A stretch of 64,000 nucleotides of DNA from Panagrolaimus kolymaensis (Eukaryota > Nematoda > Chromadorea > Rhabditida > Panagrolaimidae). A program made the translations under genes and the position numbers. Each line of letters starts with the position of its first letter. Position 1 is the stretch's first letter. Shown piece after piece: positions 9,775 through 21,951 of this stretch. The notes under the pieces are model-generated. The model was not told the origin of the DNA and searched no databases. It worked only from the letters and a program-made list of their open reading frames with translations. The stretch covers positions 310,001-374,000 of the forward strand of contig JAJQJQ010000032.1 of assembly GCA_028622995.1 (NCBI GenBank). Direction: 5' to 3'.

Positions 9775-12700
9775 TTAACGTTGATCTGAATTTTGGCTAC
9801 TCGTAGAGGCATCCGAACCTTGACTATTATTTCGTTGTTTAGCTAAATCATGATCAGGTTCAATATCTCGACTATATTTTAAATATGGTGGCAAATTATT
9901 ATCTCGATATGCGAAGAATATTGAATTAGGTTGATCTTCCATTTTTTCTATATTCAAAGTGGTTGGACGTCCCGTTCCACCTGACATTGAACTGCCGGGT
10001 CTTGAATCGCCTTCAAAGCCTTCAGGAACTGCAGCAAGTTTTGTTGGATCATAAGCAGCTGAAACCTTTCGATTTCCACTTCCAGTTCCAGCTGAACCAT
10101 GACCGGAACCACTGGTTGGAATTTTATCACCTTCTGATGGTCTCTTTCGACCGCGCCGCTTTACAAGCAATGGAGCTGTATCAACATCCATTAATTGGAA
10201 TCCATCTCGATTTGCTGATAAGAAAGCATTGAAGGTTTCATTAAATGTATCATCAGCGGTTGAAGGAAGAATTGTGGGAGTTTGTAATTCTCGGGCATGA
10301 GTGGAATCAAATGCTGCTCGTAGCCATGGATGTTGGGATAATTGTATAAGTGTTAAACGTTTTGTTGGATCAACGGTTAAAAGACCTAAAAAAAATTGCA
10401 ATATATTACCAAATTTTAAACTTTTTTAATGGGTTTCAGCAAAAATTGCATTGTAGCTTACCTGTTATTAAATCCTTTGCTAAATCACTAACACCATCCC
10501 AAACTGAATCTAGAAAACTAAATTCTGCTAAACGTATTCTTGCAATAATATCCGTTGCAGTATCAGTAGCTGTTTTAGCATGGAATGGAACATTGCCGCT
10601 TAACATTGTAAACTAAAAACTGCCTTACTTTAATTTTTGTATGTATCTCTTGTTTTATGACTTACCAAAACCACTCCAAGACTCCATAAATCGCATGACT
10701 AAAAAAAGGTTTGGAGTTATTTATTATGATGCTAATAAAATTTATAAAACTTTTTACTTGATTATACTGCGGCAATTCATCTTCAAGTTCAATAACTTCT
10801 GGAGCAGCATATTGTAAGGTATAACAAGGAGTTGAAAGTTGTTCAACGGAATTGGGTAAAATTCTTGCGAACCCAAAATCTACTAATCGAAGCTTGGCTG
10901 ATGGATCTTCTGATTCGAAGAGAATATTCTAAAATTCGAGAGATTGTTTACCTTTTGCTTATTTTCATCCGGAAAGAATTTGTTTAACAAAAAATAAATA
11001 TTTACCTCTGGCTTTAAATCTCGATGGACCACATTTTTGTTATGCATATGCGTTACTGCCGAAACTAATTGATACATAATTCTAGCAGCTTCACTCTCGG
11101 TAAATTTTTCTAATTTTCTTAATCTTTGAAGCAATTCTCCGCCTTCCAATAATTCCAAAATGATATAATAATGCAATGGATCACTTAAAGCTTCTTCTAT
11201 TTTAACAATATTTTCATGATGTCCAAGATGATCGAGAATTCGAATTTCTCTCAAAGCATGATGAGAGCATTTTTGTGAAATGATTTTTACAGCAAAAATT
11301 TTTCCATCTGAAAGTCTTTTACATTTTCGACACATTGAAAATGATCCCCTTCCAAGATATCCCGTTTCACTAATATCTAATTCATATTTAGTAAAAAAGG
11401 ATGAATTTTTTGATAATAATTTCACAGATTCTTCAAGTGAATCTTGTCCAATTGCATTATCATTTGAAAATATCACCGATGGAGATATGAATGAATAACC
11501 CTGAAATTAACGAAATTTTAGGCTGCTTTTGATTTTCTCCTAAGCAAATTTTATTATTTAATAAAAAGCAAATTAAAGCTTACTCTGAATATTCCTTTAT
11601 AATCTGGTGGACTACTAACGGGAGAAAATAATGGAACTTGATTAGTGAATTCTGGAGCAAAATTATTTAAATCCAATTTACTTTGAACCACGGGTTTAAT
11701 TGCAGGTGGCATCTTTCGTTGTTCAACTAATTCCCAATTAATTCCTTGAAAAAATGGATGCATTTTTATTTCATTTACTCCTTTAGCGCCCAATCGAATG
11801 CTTGCATCTTTTTCCAATAAACTAGCAATGAGGGATTTAGCATTAGGATCAATGGTTTTTGGGAATGGTACACGTTTCTTTAAAATTCTTTGAGCAATAT
11901 CATGTGTTGTATTTTGATCCCCATCCACAGTGAAGGGTGAACAACCCGTAACAAGTTCAAACGCAATGACTCCCAATGACCACCAATCCACACATTCATT
12001 ATACCCTTTTGGAGTTCGCTTAACAATTTCTGGGGCCATATATCTTAAATTAAAAAGTCTTAGAACTTATTATGTTTTCTCATAACTTTTAGGTTCTTTG
12101 GCATGGTCCTTAAAGATATCCTTTATTTTGGATCCAAACTCTAAGTACCAAATTATTATTTAAATGTCGAAGAATCAGGGAACAAAAACAAATGCTTACT
12201 CAATGGTTCCACAATAAGAATTTGCAATTCTTTGCTCTTTTAATTCTTTGGATAAACCAAAATCTGTTAATTTAATATGTCCATCAGCATCTAATAAAAT
12301 ATTTTCAAGTTTTAAATCTCGATAAATTACATCATTCTAAAAAAAGTTTAAAGTCAATTTATAAAATTTTTCTGTAAATGGCAAAGTTGTTTACTCGATG
12401 AATTAAATCTAATGCAGCAATAAGTTCACAAAGTATTCCACGAGATGTTGGAATATCAAATTGTTTTCGTTTACAAAGATGCGTGAATAATTCGCCACCA
12501 CCAACAAATTCTATAAATCAATGAATGACTTTAAAGATTCTAGTTCATGGTAAGATTTACCCATAACAATATGAAGTTTTGCATCGGATTGAAACGCATA
12601 AACCATGTTAACTAAGAATGGTTGATTTTTTAGTCGTTCAAGAACCTAAAATGCTTTATTTAAATTTTTATTTAACTTTCTTGTAACATTTTTGTTTAAT

Positions 12701-13053
12701 AGTTGTAAGTGACTAGTAAAAACGCGAAGTAAATTATATTATTTTAAAAGCTTACAGTTCTTTCAGCTAATGTATGTTCAAGGGTTTTTTGTTTATGTGC
12801 AACTCGTTCCTTTTTTAATACTTTCATAGCATAGAGCCTACCATTATCGTGGCCACCAACTTTCTTAACCAAAAACACTTTACCATATGCTAGAAAAAAA
12901 TGAAAGAAGTTAATATTAGCTCCATTTTAAACACTTCCTTTCTTTGATGAAAAAAAAAGAAGATTTGAGTCATTTATATTTTTTACCTCCTTTTCCAAGA
13001 ACTTTAATAAGGGCGAAATTTTCCATCGAAACTCGTTCAGAATCTGCGTTCAT
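9775..13053 (-). CDS. rskn-2-like: MSK/RSKN-2-type dual kinase (mitogen- and stress-activated, 819 aa)
   Basis: Eleven minus exons: 13053-12987, 12889-12756, 12645-12561, 12510-12395, 12336-12200, 12043-11584, 11500-11006, 10928-10758, 10698-10666, 10612-10462 and 10385-9775. The N-terminal AGC kinase shows [35 protein letters not shown] and SYCGTIEYMAPE. A hydrophobic-motif linker (GYSFISPS, from about residue 334) follows. The C-terminal CaMK-like kinase (about 385-635) has [34 protein letters not shown] and a [12 protein letters not shown] activation loop. The tail carries basic KRRGRKRPS, likely an NLS. MSKs are activated by ERK/p38 and phosphorylate CREB and histone H3. The two-kinase order and length fit MSK1/2 (about 800 aa) better than RSK. 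Confidence 0.92.
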
Positions 13054-16000
13054 CTTTGATTTGCTTTTTCTTTCGCAGAATTGTAAACAATAATTAAAAT
13101 TTTGTAATATTACTATTAGTTGTAATCGCTGCAATATATTATTTCATGTCAATAATGGGTTCAAAATATCAATGGCGGAAAATTTCAATTAATACAACTT
13201 TTTCTTCTCTTTTCGTTAACAATAGCTTCTTTTACAAAAGAAGCAAAAATGCCTGAAAAAAAGTAGTAACTTTAAAAAAGGGCTTCAAAAAGAAGAAAGA
13301 AAAGTGTTTTTAATCCATTAAAAAATTAAAGAAGAACGGATGCTTTTCATTCCATTCAAATTCTATCCCACATAGTAAAAGTAGTAAGAAAGGTTCACGG
13401 GTAAACAAAGACCAACAGCGTCATCGGTTTTTTAGTTGTTTAGGAGAATAAAAAAAGTTTTGTGCTTCATTTGGAAAAAATAAAAGTGAAGACATAGGAA
13501 TTTTTAAGAATAAGAAAAATTACAAGAAAAAAAATATACATATCTAATATGTTTTAAGCAAGACATAAAAAGTAAAGCAAGGGCAACATCGTCGTTTGTG
13601 TGTCGCTATAGGGATTAAATATAAACTTTAGAGTTCACCTGAATAGATTAGAGCTTAAAAAATTTCATTATAAAAAAAATAAAAATAATCATAATAAGTA
13701 GTAGGAGAAGCTTTAAGGCTCAAAAAATATTTCTGTATGTATGTATTTGTTTGTTACAAAATAGATAAAATTGTTGGGAAAATAAATACATATAACTGAA
13801 ATTTATTTTCTAGAAAATAAAAAAAGACGGAAAAGTTTAATCTTGCTTTGAAAAGATTTGCAAAAACAAAAGGCTAAAAGTCATTTGCAATTGAGCAAGA
13901 AAAAAAAGAGAAGATTCCTTCTTCTTTAAAAAAAAAACAATAGCTTTAAAAGCATGCATTTAAAAAATAATAAAATAAAAACGAGAAGGAAAAAGAGATC
14001 AAAAGAGGTTTGTTTGTTCCTTCTTCTTATTTGGTTGGCTGTCATCATCATTTTTTGGTTGGTTGAAACAATTTTCAATTGATTTGAAAAATCAAAACAT
14101 GAGACAATCAACAACAAAAAGAATACGCACGTAAAAAAATCAAACATTTTTTTGCTTGCTTTAAAAACTAAAATAAAAAAGAAATGGGTGAAAAAGAGAC
14201 AAAACATGAGAAACTTTGTCCTCCAATTTTTCTTAACAGCAATCAAAAAAACTATCAGTGATGATGGATTATTAGGCGAATTGAAAAAAGCTCTAATCAG
14301 TGAAGAAATAAATATTGTGTTTAATGGTAGAATCTCTTTTCTGTCAGAAAGGAAAAAATGAGAAATTTTGATAATAAAAAACACAAAAAAGAAACTACCA
14401 AGAACACGAAAACGTATTCCAAAAACTAAAAAGAAGAAGAATTTCAACAATTAATGTAATGAATTGATTAAAAAAAATGCTTTCACGGAACAAAAAAAAG
14501 GAAGGGGAAGAGCATGCAAAAAAAAAACGAAGAAGCATGTGTTCTAAAAAGAAGCTGATGTTCCAATAAGAAATATAAGAAGAAGCAGCCGATGAGAAAT
14601 AAAAAAAGGCGAAACATAACAGACTTTTCAAAAAAACATTTGAAAAGAAAAATTGAAATTTTTTTATTTTTTGAAAAAGTAACTAAAACTTTATAAAAAA
14701 ACAAAATTGAGATAAGTAAGTTTTTATTCAAAAAAAAGTTTCGACTAGCAACTTCAACGACAAGAACAACTTTGAATGAGCGCCAATATTTTTTTATTCC
14801 TTTTGATGCTCATTTACGTATATATTTTTTTTAGCAAAATATAATGGAGGCAACAAAAAAAGAATACATATAACAAAAAAAAACATTCATTGGAGAGGGG
14901 AGAGACGACTTCGTCACCATCAATTCATACGCATACGTTTAAAAGAGCCAACTGAAAGATGTGAAGGAAGTAAAAGTAATGCGGCAAAAAGGAAAAAAAG
15001 CAGCAGAAAGCCCTATGAGCAGCAGTTTTCCTCACCCAACACCAACGATGAAGGCTAGCCAGCCGCCAGCAGTTAGAAAAAATAAAATACATAAAACAAG
15101 AAAGAAGAAAAAATAAGTTAACAATAAAAAAAAATGACTGACTGAAAAAAAGGAAGAAGAAATGTTGCTAAATAGATGAAAAGGAAGAAGGCTTTAAAGT
15201 GCTGCTGCTGTTTGCAATGGTTTTTAACCTTTTCGAAGAGAAATATAAGCTGACAAAAGCTTGACTTTGAACCATAATTTTATAAATTGTTTTTAGTCTT
15301 GAAATTAAAGAATTTTTATAGTTTATTTCTTTTTTGTGAAAAACAAAAGCATTTGGCGACTAATGGTTGTTACAAATTTCTTTAGGTTCTTTACACATAC
15401 GTAAGTTATTAGGATGGAATATAGTCAAGTTATTATGAATCATCACTCGTGTATTACCGTTAATTTTTTTTCATACCTTTCATCAGAATGTAGTCATTCC
15501 CTTTCATATGTGTAAAAATGAACGAACGAATGAATCATTGAAAGAGGATGAACTTTGGATTTTGTTTTAACACAAAACGGTAAAGGTCAACAATTGGAGG
15601 GTGGTAATCGCGAAAGAAAAAAAATAAAAATATAAGAAAAAAGGGTTTGATAAAAAAAAGAATTTCCTAAAAAGTTACTGGCTAAAGACCAATTTCTTAA
15701 GGAAGCACTTGAAAGTTCACAACGTTCATGTTCTTTCTTCCTTTTCCAAAAAAAAGAGAAAAGAAAGCAAAAACAAAAATAGCAACAACAACTGCTTGCT
15801 TTTTGTTTTGTTTTCTTTATTTTATTCAACGCGCATCAGCAGCAGCCAAAATTAAATCAATATAAGCAAAAAAGTAACAACACATGGAAGCAAAAAAAGT
15901 GTTAACATAGAATCAATGGAAAAGCTTTGCAACAATCGTTTTTGCTACAACAATCGATCGAAAAAAAGCAGCCAAAGCAATAACACGTTTTTTGTTTGTT

Positions 16001-17601
16001 TGAAAAGTTTGGTTAGTTAAAAACGCACAAAATCTCAGAGAAGAGTTTCAGCGGCAAGCGGAAATAAAGATACATATTTTCCTATCTTTTTTATTTATAT
16101 AAATGATTAAAGAACAAAAAACAACAACATCCTCTGCATCGATGCAACACATATTTAAAAAAGCAAGCAAGTAGTTAGTTAGAGAGATAGATAAAAAAGA
16201 GCATAAAAGGTTTGAATGAAAAATAAAAAATTTTTACGTATTAAACCAAGGAAATTGATGGAATAATAAAGAAGAATAAATGTGTGTTTAGGTGCATCAC
16301 AACTTCCGCTGCCATCGCTGTTTCTCGAAGAAAGTGTTCCATGTACTCTTACTAACAAGTGGCATTAAACTTTAACACTTATATAAGAATGACTTTAGTC
16401 ATTTATAAAATTAAAAATAATACAAACAATGACAAAGAGTAACGAAGAAGAGTGAGTAATATCAATTTGGAATTAAAGGATTTCAAAGAAAGTTTATTTT
16501 TTATTTTCTTATATTTTTTCCCTCCGTCGATGGTTGACAAACTAAATTAAAAAGCATTTAATAACTTCATTTGGGCGTAATAAATAATTTAATTGATGCT
16601 GAATAAACAAGAAATTGAAAAGGAATTAGTTAAAAAAGTCGAAGAAGTTTATAAAATCGCAGTGGTGTGTTGTTAAGGGAAGGTAATTGTGGTAAAATTC
16701 AGAATGAGTTACAGTGATTTTAGAGCTGCTAACTTTTAAAGATGGAATTTGCAAAATTAAGTGAGAAGGAATGCTTCAATACAATCAAAACCAATTCATG
16801 CCCAACAACAAGCAGCTTATGTTGATGAACCAATGAACCAAAAATAAATCATTTCCATCTCAAAAATCCATAGTTTACAATAAATAATAAGAAAATATTG
16901 TATAAAGTAAACTGTGTTTTTTTTGTGCTTTTACCAAACAAAAAAATTTCTAGTCAACTTCTTTTTTCATTTTTTCATATAAAAAAGAGATTCGAAAAAA
17001 AAGAAACCAAAGTTAAACATGAAAAAAAAAGAAAAAGACGTAATTTGTTTGTTTTATTGGGGCTGCTGTTGTTGGACGACGACGTTAAAGGTTTTTGAAG
17101 GACATAAAAAGAAAGGAAAATGAAAATAGGCAAATCAAAGAAAAAGTTTTGACAATTCCAATTTTTGTTTGTTTGTTTGAAAAACATTTATTTCCCAAGG
17201 TGGTGTAGTTTTAGTAACTAAAAGAAAAAGTTTTTGACGAGCACGATCTTCAAAAGCGATAATAAGTTTATTTCAAAGCATTGGAAAGATCAACAATGAC
17301 ACATAATTATTTCAAAAAACTTATGAGAAGCTCAGATTTTTAAATAAAAATAACAAAATGAAGAAAAGCTATATTTGTAAGTCATCTTTCGAGAATTCTT
17401 CATATGCAAAATAAAGGAAAATTCACATTAAATGATAGTCTTTTATATTTTTGTACAAACTACGATTAAAAAAAGTAAACAAGCAAACATCATAGTTAAA
17501 TTCCAGAAATTTATTCTTCTTTTTATAAACCAAAAAAATATTTCATCTGCGCAGTCAAAAAAAAAGAAAGAAGAAAAGTAATAATCTTATTTTTCTTTTG
17601 C
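13054..17601. other. Large gene-poor, A-rich block upstream of the MSK gene
   Basis: No coding sequence here is convincing. The plus strand is dominated by A- and AAG-type purine runs, so the minus strand is T-rich like nematode introns. Long open frames on minus translate to Phe/Leu/Ser-rich low-complexity peptides and are compositional artefacts. The block most likely holds the 5' flank or a long 5' UTR intron of the minus-strand MSK gene, but no exon marks this. Confidence 0.5.
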
Positions 17602-18113
17602 TTAGAGAAAACATTCTAAGCTAAAAGATTTATTTGCAACATATTTTCTGTATTTTCCTTTTATCATTCATAAATAAACATTAAATAACAAAAATAAATA
17701 CATACAAACAAAAATATCGAAATTAAAAAACAGTTAATATCTTTTATTTTTGAATATTTGCAAAAAGCTGAAGCTTACTTATTTATTGTTGTCTTTGTTG
17801 TTTGGCCCACGCGATAAGCTTTGGATTTATGACGATACTGCCTCTGGAGTTTACTCGAAAAAAATGGCGATGGATGATGTTTAAACTTTTGCGTAATTGC
17901 GTAATTTTTTTCCATCTTCTTTAAAGCATTGCGATTGATTTTAATAACACGCAAAATTCTAATATGAAATTCAGCTTCATTAAGGAATTTAACACTGGAA
18001 TGTTTTTGGTTGATTTCTTTAAAATAAAAAAAGAGAGAAAGAATGTAACATCTTTGCTTGCATTTCCATAACAAACTTTAATGTTTATTATATGTATTTT
18101 TACCCGATTCCAT
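17602..18113 (-). CDS. Possible small gene, divergent from kinesin-12 (about 88 aa, unknown)
   Basis: A three-exon model is consistent in phase: 18113-18104 (ATG plus 7 bases), 18016-17779 and 17620-17602. The donors are gtaaaa and gtaagc; the acceptors are ttttaaag and cttttag. The middle exon encodes 79 residues of normal complexity, for example LNEAEFHIRILRVIKINRN and the basic SSKLQRQYRHKSKAYRVGQ. No family is recognised. It would be divergently arranged with the kinesin gene, with the repeated promoter element between them. The tiny first exon and the rarity of such frames in this block make it a tentative call. Confidence 0.3.
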
Positions 18114-18317
18114 TCAATCCCATTCCAAAATAAAACATTCGGATTAATAAAACGATCTTTTTTAAGCATTAATAAAGGTGGTATCGAATTGATTGAGTCA
18201 AAATTATTTTTCATTTATAAATTATGGTAACCCAAACATAGCCTTTTTTCTAGGGAAATTATAAAAGCTTCAAACAATTGTAAACCATTTTCTATTATTC
18301 AATAGTTCGATTGATGG

Positions 18318-18396
18318 GCATTTGCACGAAACACAAAAAAAAAATTTCAAAAATCAAGGATATCTCAAAAAGAAAGGAAGCGAGCAGTTTCGCCCA
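18318..18396 (+). promoter_or_regulatory. Shared upstream element, copy 1 (kinesin-12 gene)
   Basis: A block at 18361-18395 is identical over 35 bp to 21767-21801; its core is ggaagcgagcagtttcgccc. A second shared piece, catttgcacgaa, lies about 40 bp upstream in both places. The element is about 330 bp before the kinesin start. The TTTCGCCC end resembles an E2F-type half-site (inference). It is absent elsewhere in this window as far as I can see. Confidence 0.6.
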
Positions 18397-18725
18397 CTAT
18401 TTTTGGCTCGCTCACTTCCTCGCTCGCTTCAATTCTCGCAAGTTTTGATCTTCGTCAAAAAATTTTCGAGATTTGATCTTTTTCATTTTTGAAGTTAGCA
18501 ACTTTCATCGCTGTTTTCTCATTTCTTTTTACATTATCCAAGGCTGATTTACCCTTTTATCTGTTCCCCATTTTTTAAATTTGTTTTTTCTCGTGCTATT
18601 AATATATGTTTAAAATACATACTTAAAATCCTTCATTTCGTATGTGTTGCGTGCTTCTCTTTTCATGTTTTGCTTTGTTTACTTTAATTCTTAACAACAC
18701 TTACTTTTTTAGGTACTAACTCAAA

Positions 18726-21083
18726 ATGGTGTACGAAAATATCAACGTATTTGGGCGCATTCGACCTTCCTCTGAATGGATTGGACCAGCTGGTGTTTCC
18801 TGCGTTTCTATTGATCCTTCAACTGAATCTATCATTGTGAACTCATCTGATAAACCTCGACGATTTGACTTGAACAAGGTCTTTGATGAAAATTCCAAAC
18901 AAGTAAGACTTTCACTTTGTTTAAGTTTTTATGTAACTCTTTTCTTCTTTTTAGGAAACTATCTTTGCTAAAGTTGGTCGTCCTATCGTCGATGGATTCA
19001 TTGAAGGCATCCATGGAACAATCTGTGCTTATGGACAAACTGGATCTGGAAAAACTTTCACGATGCTTGGTCCTGACAATGAACACCGTGGGTCTATCGT
19101 CGATGAACAACGTGGAATCACTCCCAGAGCTTTGGAGTATCTCTTCTTTCTTCTGAAGAATAAATCTCAAAGTGTGAGTGTTTATTGCTATCTTTTTGAC
19201 TCATAATTATCTTATTTTTTAGGATGGTCCTTCGTTCAAATTTAATTTGAAATGCTCGTTCGTTGAACTTTACAATGAAAAGCTCTCTGATCTTTTAAAT
19301 CCTGATCCCTCCATCAAAATTCAAGTTCAATCATCTTTGGAAAATATCAAACTTGCTGGAGTGACTGAATATGATGTGGCTTCTTATGATGAATGCATTG
19401 ATCTTCTTTGGAAAGGATGGAATCAACGAAAGGTAGCTGAAACAGCAATGAACAATGAAAGCTCTCGTTCTCATGCCATCTTTATGTTAACACTTGATAC
19501 TGAACTCGTCGATGGTGATGTTGTCAATCGTCGTACATCTCGCTTGAATTTGGTTGATCTCGCTGGAAGTGAACGTCAAGGTCAAACAAAGAATAGTGGA
19601 GCTCGTCTTCGTGAAGCTGGCAACATCAACAAATCCTTATCAATTCTTGCTCGTGTTATCCGAACTTTGGCATCATCGAATGAAAATAAGAAGTCTTTTG
19701 TTCCTTATCGTGATTCCGTACTTACTTTGATCCTACGTGATTCTCTTGGTGGTAATGCAAGAACAGCTGTCATCGTCAATATTCATCCTAATCGTCAATT
19801 CGTTGGTGATACTATTTCAACTTTGCAATTCGCTGATAACGTCAAGAAAGTCCAGAATACTGCTACTGTGAATGAATCGATCTCTTGTGAAGCCATCGAT
19901 GCTTGGAAAGCTGAAATTCTTCGCCTTCGTGAAGAAAATCGTGAACTTAAAGCTCAAAAAGATGGCACGATGCTTAACATGAGTATCCAAATGGAACATG
20001 ACTGTCAAGGAAAGCTGGAAGAACGTTATCGTCATCAACTTACAGAATGCAAGAGAACTGCTGTTGAATTAGAAGTTACCGTCGAAAAACTGGAAGCAGA
20101 GGTCAGGATTTCTCTTTCTTTCTAATATTATTACGGTTACTTTTTTAGAATAAACGCTTGGTTAGCGAATTAAGTGGTGCTCGTGAAGAACATATTCTAC
20201 TCGAAAAGCAAGCTGACTTGAAGAAATCTCAAGACAACAAGGATCGCCGACAAACAATGTTCTCGCTTCCATCACGGTATAATCACATTCTTCCCTCTTT
20301 GGAGAATGGGCTCATAGACGTTCAACTTGAAGAAGCTGCTGATGTGAAACAACCCGAAGAACAACTTGCTGATGCAAATCAATCTCTTCAAAGTCTTGAA
20401 TCATTTTCTGGTGATTATCAAGAGCTCTTGACCAAGTTTGAACGAAAAAAATATGATCTTATTGAAGTAAAACATGATCTTGAAAGTTAGTTTGTTTTTT
20501 ATACCGTAAAAGAGCGATAAAATATGTTATTTTTCAGGATCTGAAAAAGAAAGCAGCCAAAAATCAGAAAGTATCGTCAAACTTCGTCAAGATCTTGTTA
20601 AGATGGATGGCTCAATGGAAAAGTTGGAATCTGATAATGCCAAATTGAGTGACATGGTAACATTTAGCTTTTATCTTAATTTTGACTACATGTTTACATT
20701 TTTAGCTTACTTTCACTCGTAATGATATGGAAGATTTGCAAGCTCGTTATACCTCTTTAATGGAAGAAAAAGAACTCTTGGATTCCGAACTTGCTTCATG
20801 TGGTAACATTGATCTCCTTGATAATCTTGGTAAAGAAAAAGAAATCCTTGAAAAACGTTGTCAAACTTTGGAAATTGAAAATGCTGAATTGAAAAAACAA
20901 CGGGACTCTGCTTTTGAAAAAGCCGCATCAATGAATGGTCACACAAACCAAGCACAGAAGATTCATCATGTTGCGAAGATAACCAATGAACTCAAAGAAA
21001 TGAAGAATGAAAATGCTAAACTCAAAGCTGTGATGGCGAAGAAGCAAATCAATGAAAACGGCAACCCTCTCCATCGCAAATAG
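18726..21083 (+). CDS. klp-18-like: Kinesin-12 (KIF15/KLP-18-like) motor protein (702 aa)
   Basis: Six exons: 18726-18902, 18955-19173, 19223-20101, 20149-20485, 20538-20656 and 20706-21083. The motor domain (about 1-345) shows the P-loop GQTGSGKT near residue 86, switch I NNESSRSH, switch II LVDLAGSE, and YRDSVLTLILRDSLGGNA. Kinesin-12-like features include FEYLF-type ALEYLFFLL and the RTSRLNLVDLAGSERQ segment. The rest is predicted coiled coil up to a basic C-terminus. Kinesin-12 motors help assemble bipolar, often acentrosomal, spindles; C. elegans KLP-18 acts in oocyte meiosis. The protein is shorter than vertebrate KIF15 (about 1,390 aa) and KLP-18 (about 930). The donor after exon 3 is the atypical gtcagg, but the junction is in frame. 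A ttttttag just before the start suggests trans-splicing. Confidence 0.9.
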
Positions 21084-21725
21084 AAAACTCCTGTACACCA
21101 TTAACTAACAATTCTTTTTTTCTGTAAATTTTTATCTTGTAATTTTGTAATTGTAAATTTTTGCATGTAAAATTTGAACATAAATTTCTTCTTGTAAATC
21201 TCTAAGCTTGTTTTTACTTTGCATATGTTTTTTGATGAAAGTCATTTAGTAATGAGATAATCGTGTGATAGTTTTCCAATATTCATTATGCGATTCATGG
21301 TTATGAAACTTAGAGGTTAACAAAATATTAGATTAGGTTCTAACGAAACTCATGTGGATTTGAAAAGTCTTTCATGCATGACAAACATTATTGATACATA
21401 GCATTATAAGAGTATTATTTAATCTGAGATTGAATAAAAAATCACTGTTAATTTTCGATGTTACAATGAGTGAACCACCAAACATTTAATAACGATGAAG
21501 GCTTGAATATGAAAAAGTAAAAGGAAAATAATCTAATGACGATTTCATACAAAACCTTCTTCTGCAGAATCAAAGGTTTACATACATACATATTTTGTAA
21601 AAGGTATTGTAACATTTCATCTTTTATAGCTATCTGATATCCATTAAATAAAGCGTTAGTTTTATAAGACATTTTGGTGATGCTTAATGACTGTTGGTTA
21701 GATTTATTGATCATCGAAAAAAAGC

Positions 21726-21802
21726 CATTTGCACGAACCACAAACAAAAAATTCAAAATTTAGCGTTATCTCAAAAAGAAAGGAAGCGAGCAGTTTCGCC
21801 CG
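21726..21802 (+). promoter_or_regulatory. Shared upstream element, copy 2 (Tudor gene)
   Basis: This holds the 35-bp block 21767-21801, identical to 18361-18395, and the upstream catttgcacgaa at 21726-21737. It is about 150 bp before the Tudor gene start and lies in the same orientation relative to the gene as at the kinesin. Confidence 0.6.
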
Positions 21803-21951
21803 CTGCAATTTTCTCTGGTTTGATCAACCTTCTTCTTTCTTTCTTTCTTTTTTGAGATTGTCTTCAATCAACAACAATCATTTGATCGCTTTCTTTTGGA
21901 CGCTGCTGGTGCTATTCTGATTGTCGTCAACATACTTTTCAAATAAGAATC

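Noticed and set aside
13926..14731. Several overlapping minus-strand open frames of 78-174 codons
   Set aside because: Phe/Leu/Ser/Ile-rich translations of A-rich plus-strand runs. No splice sites in context and no recognisable motif; compositional artefact.
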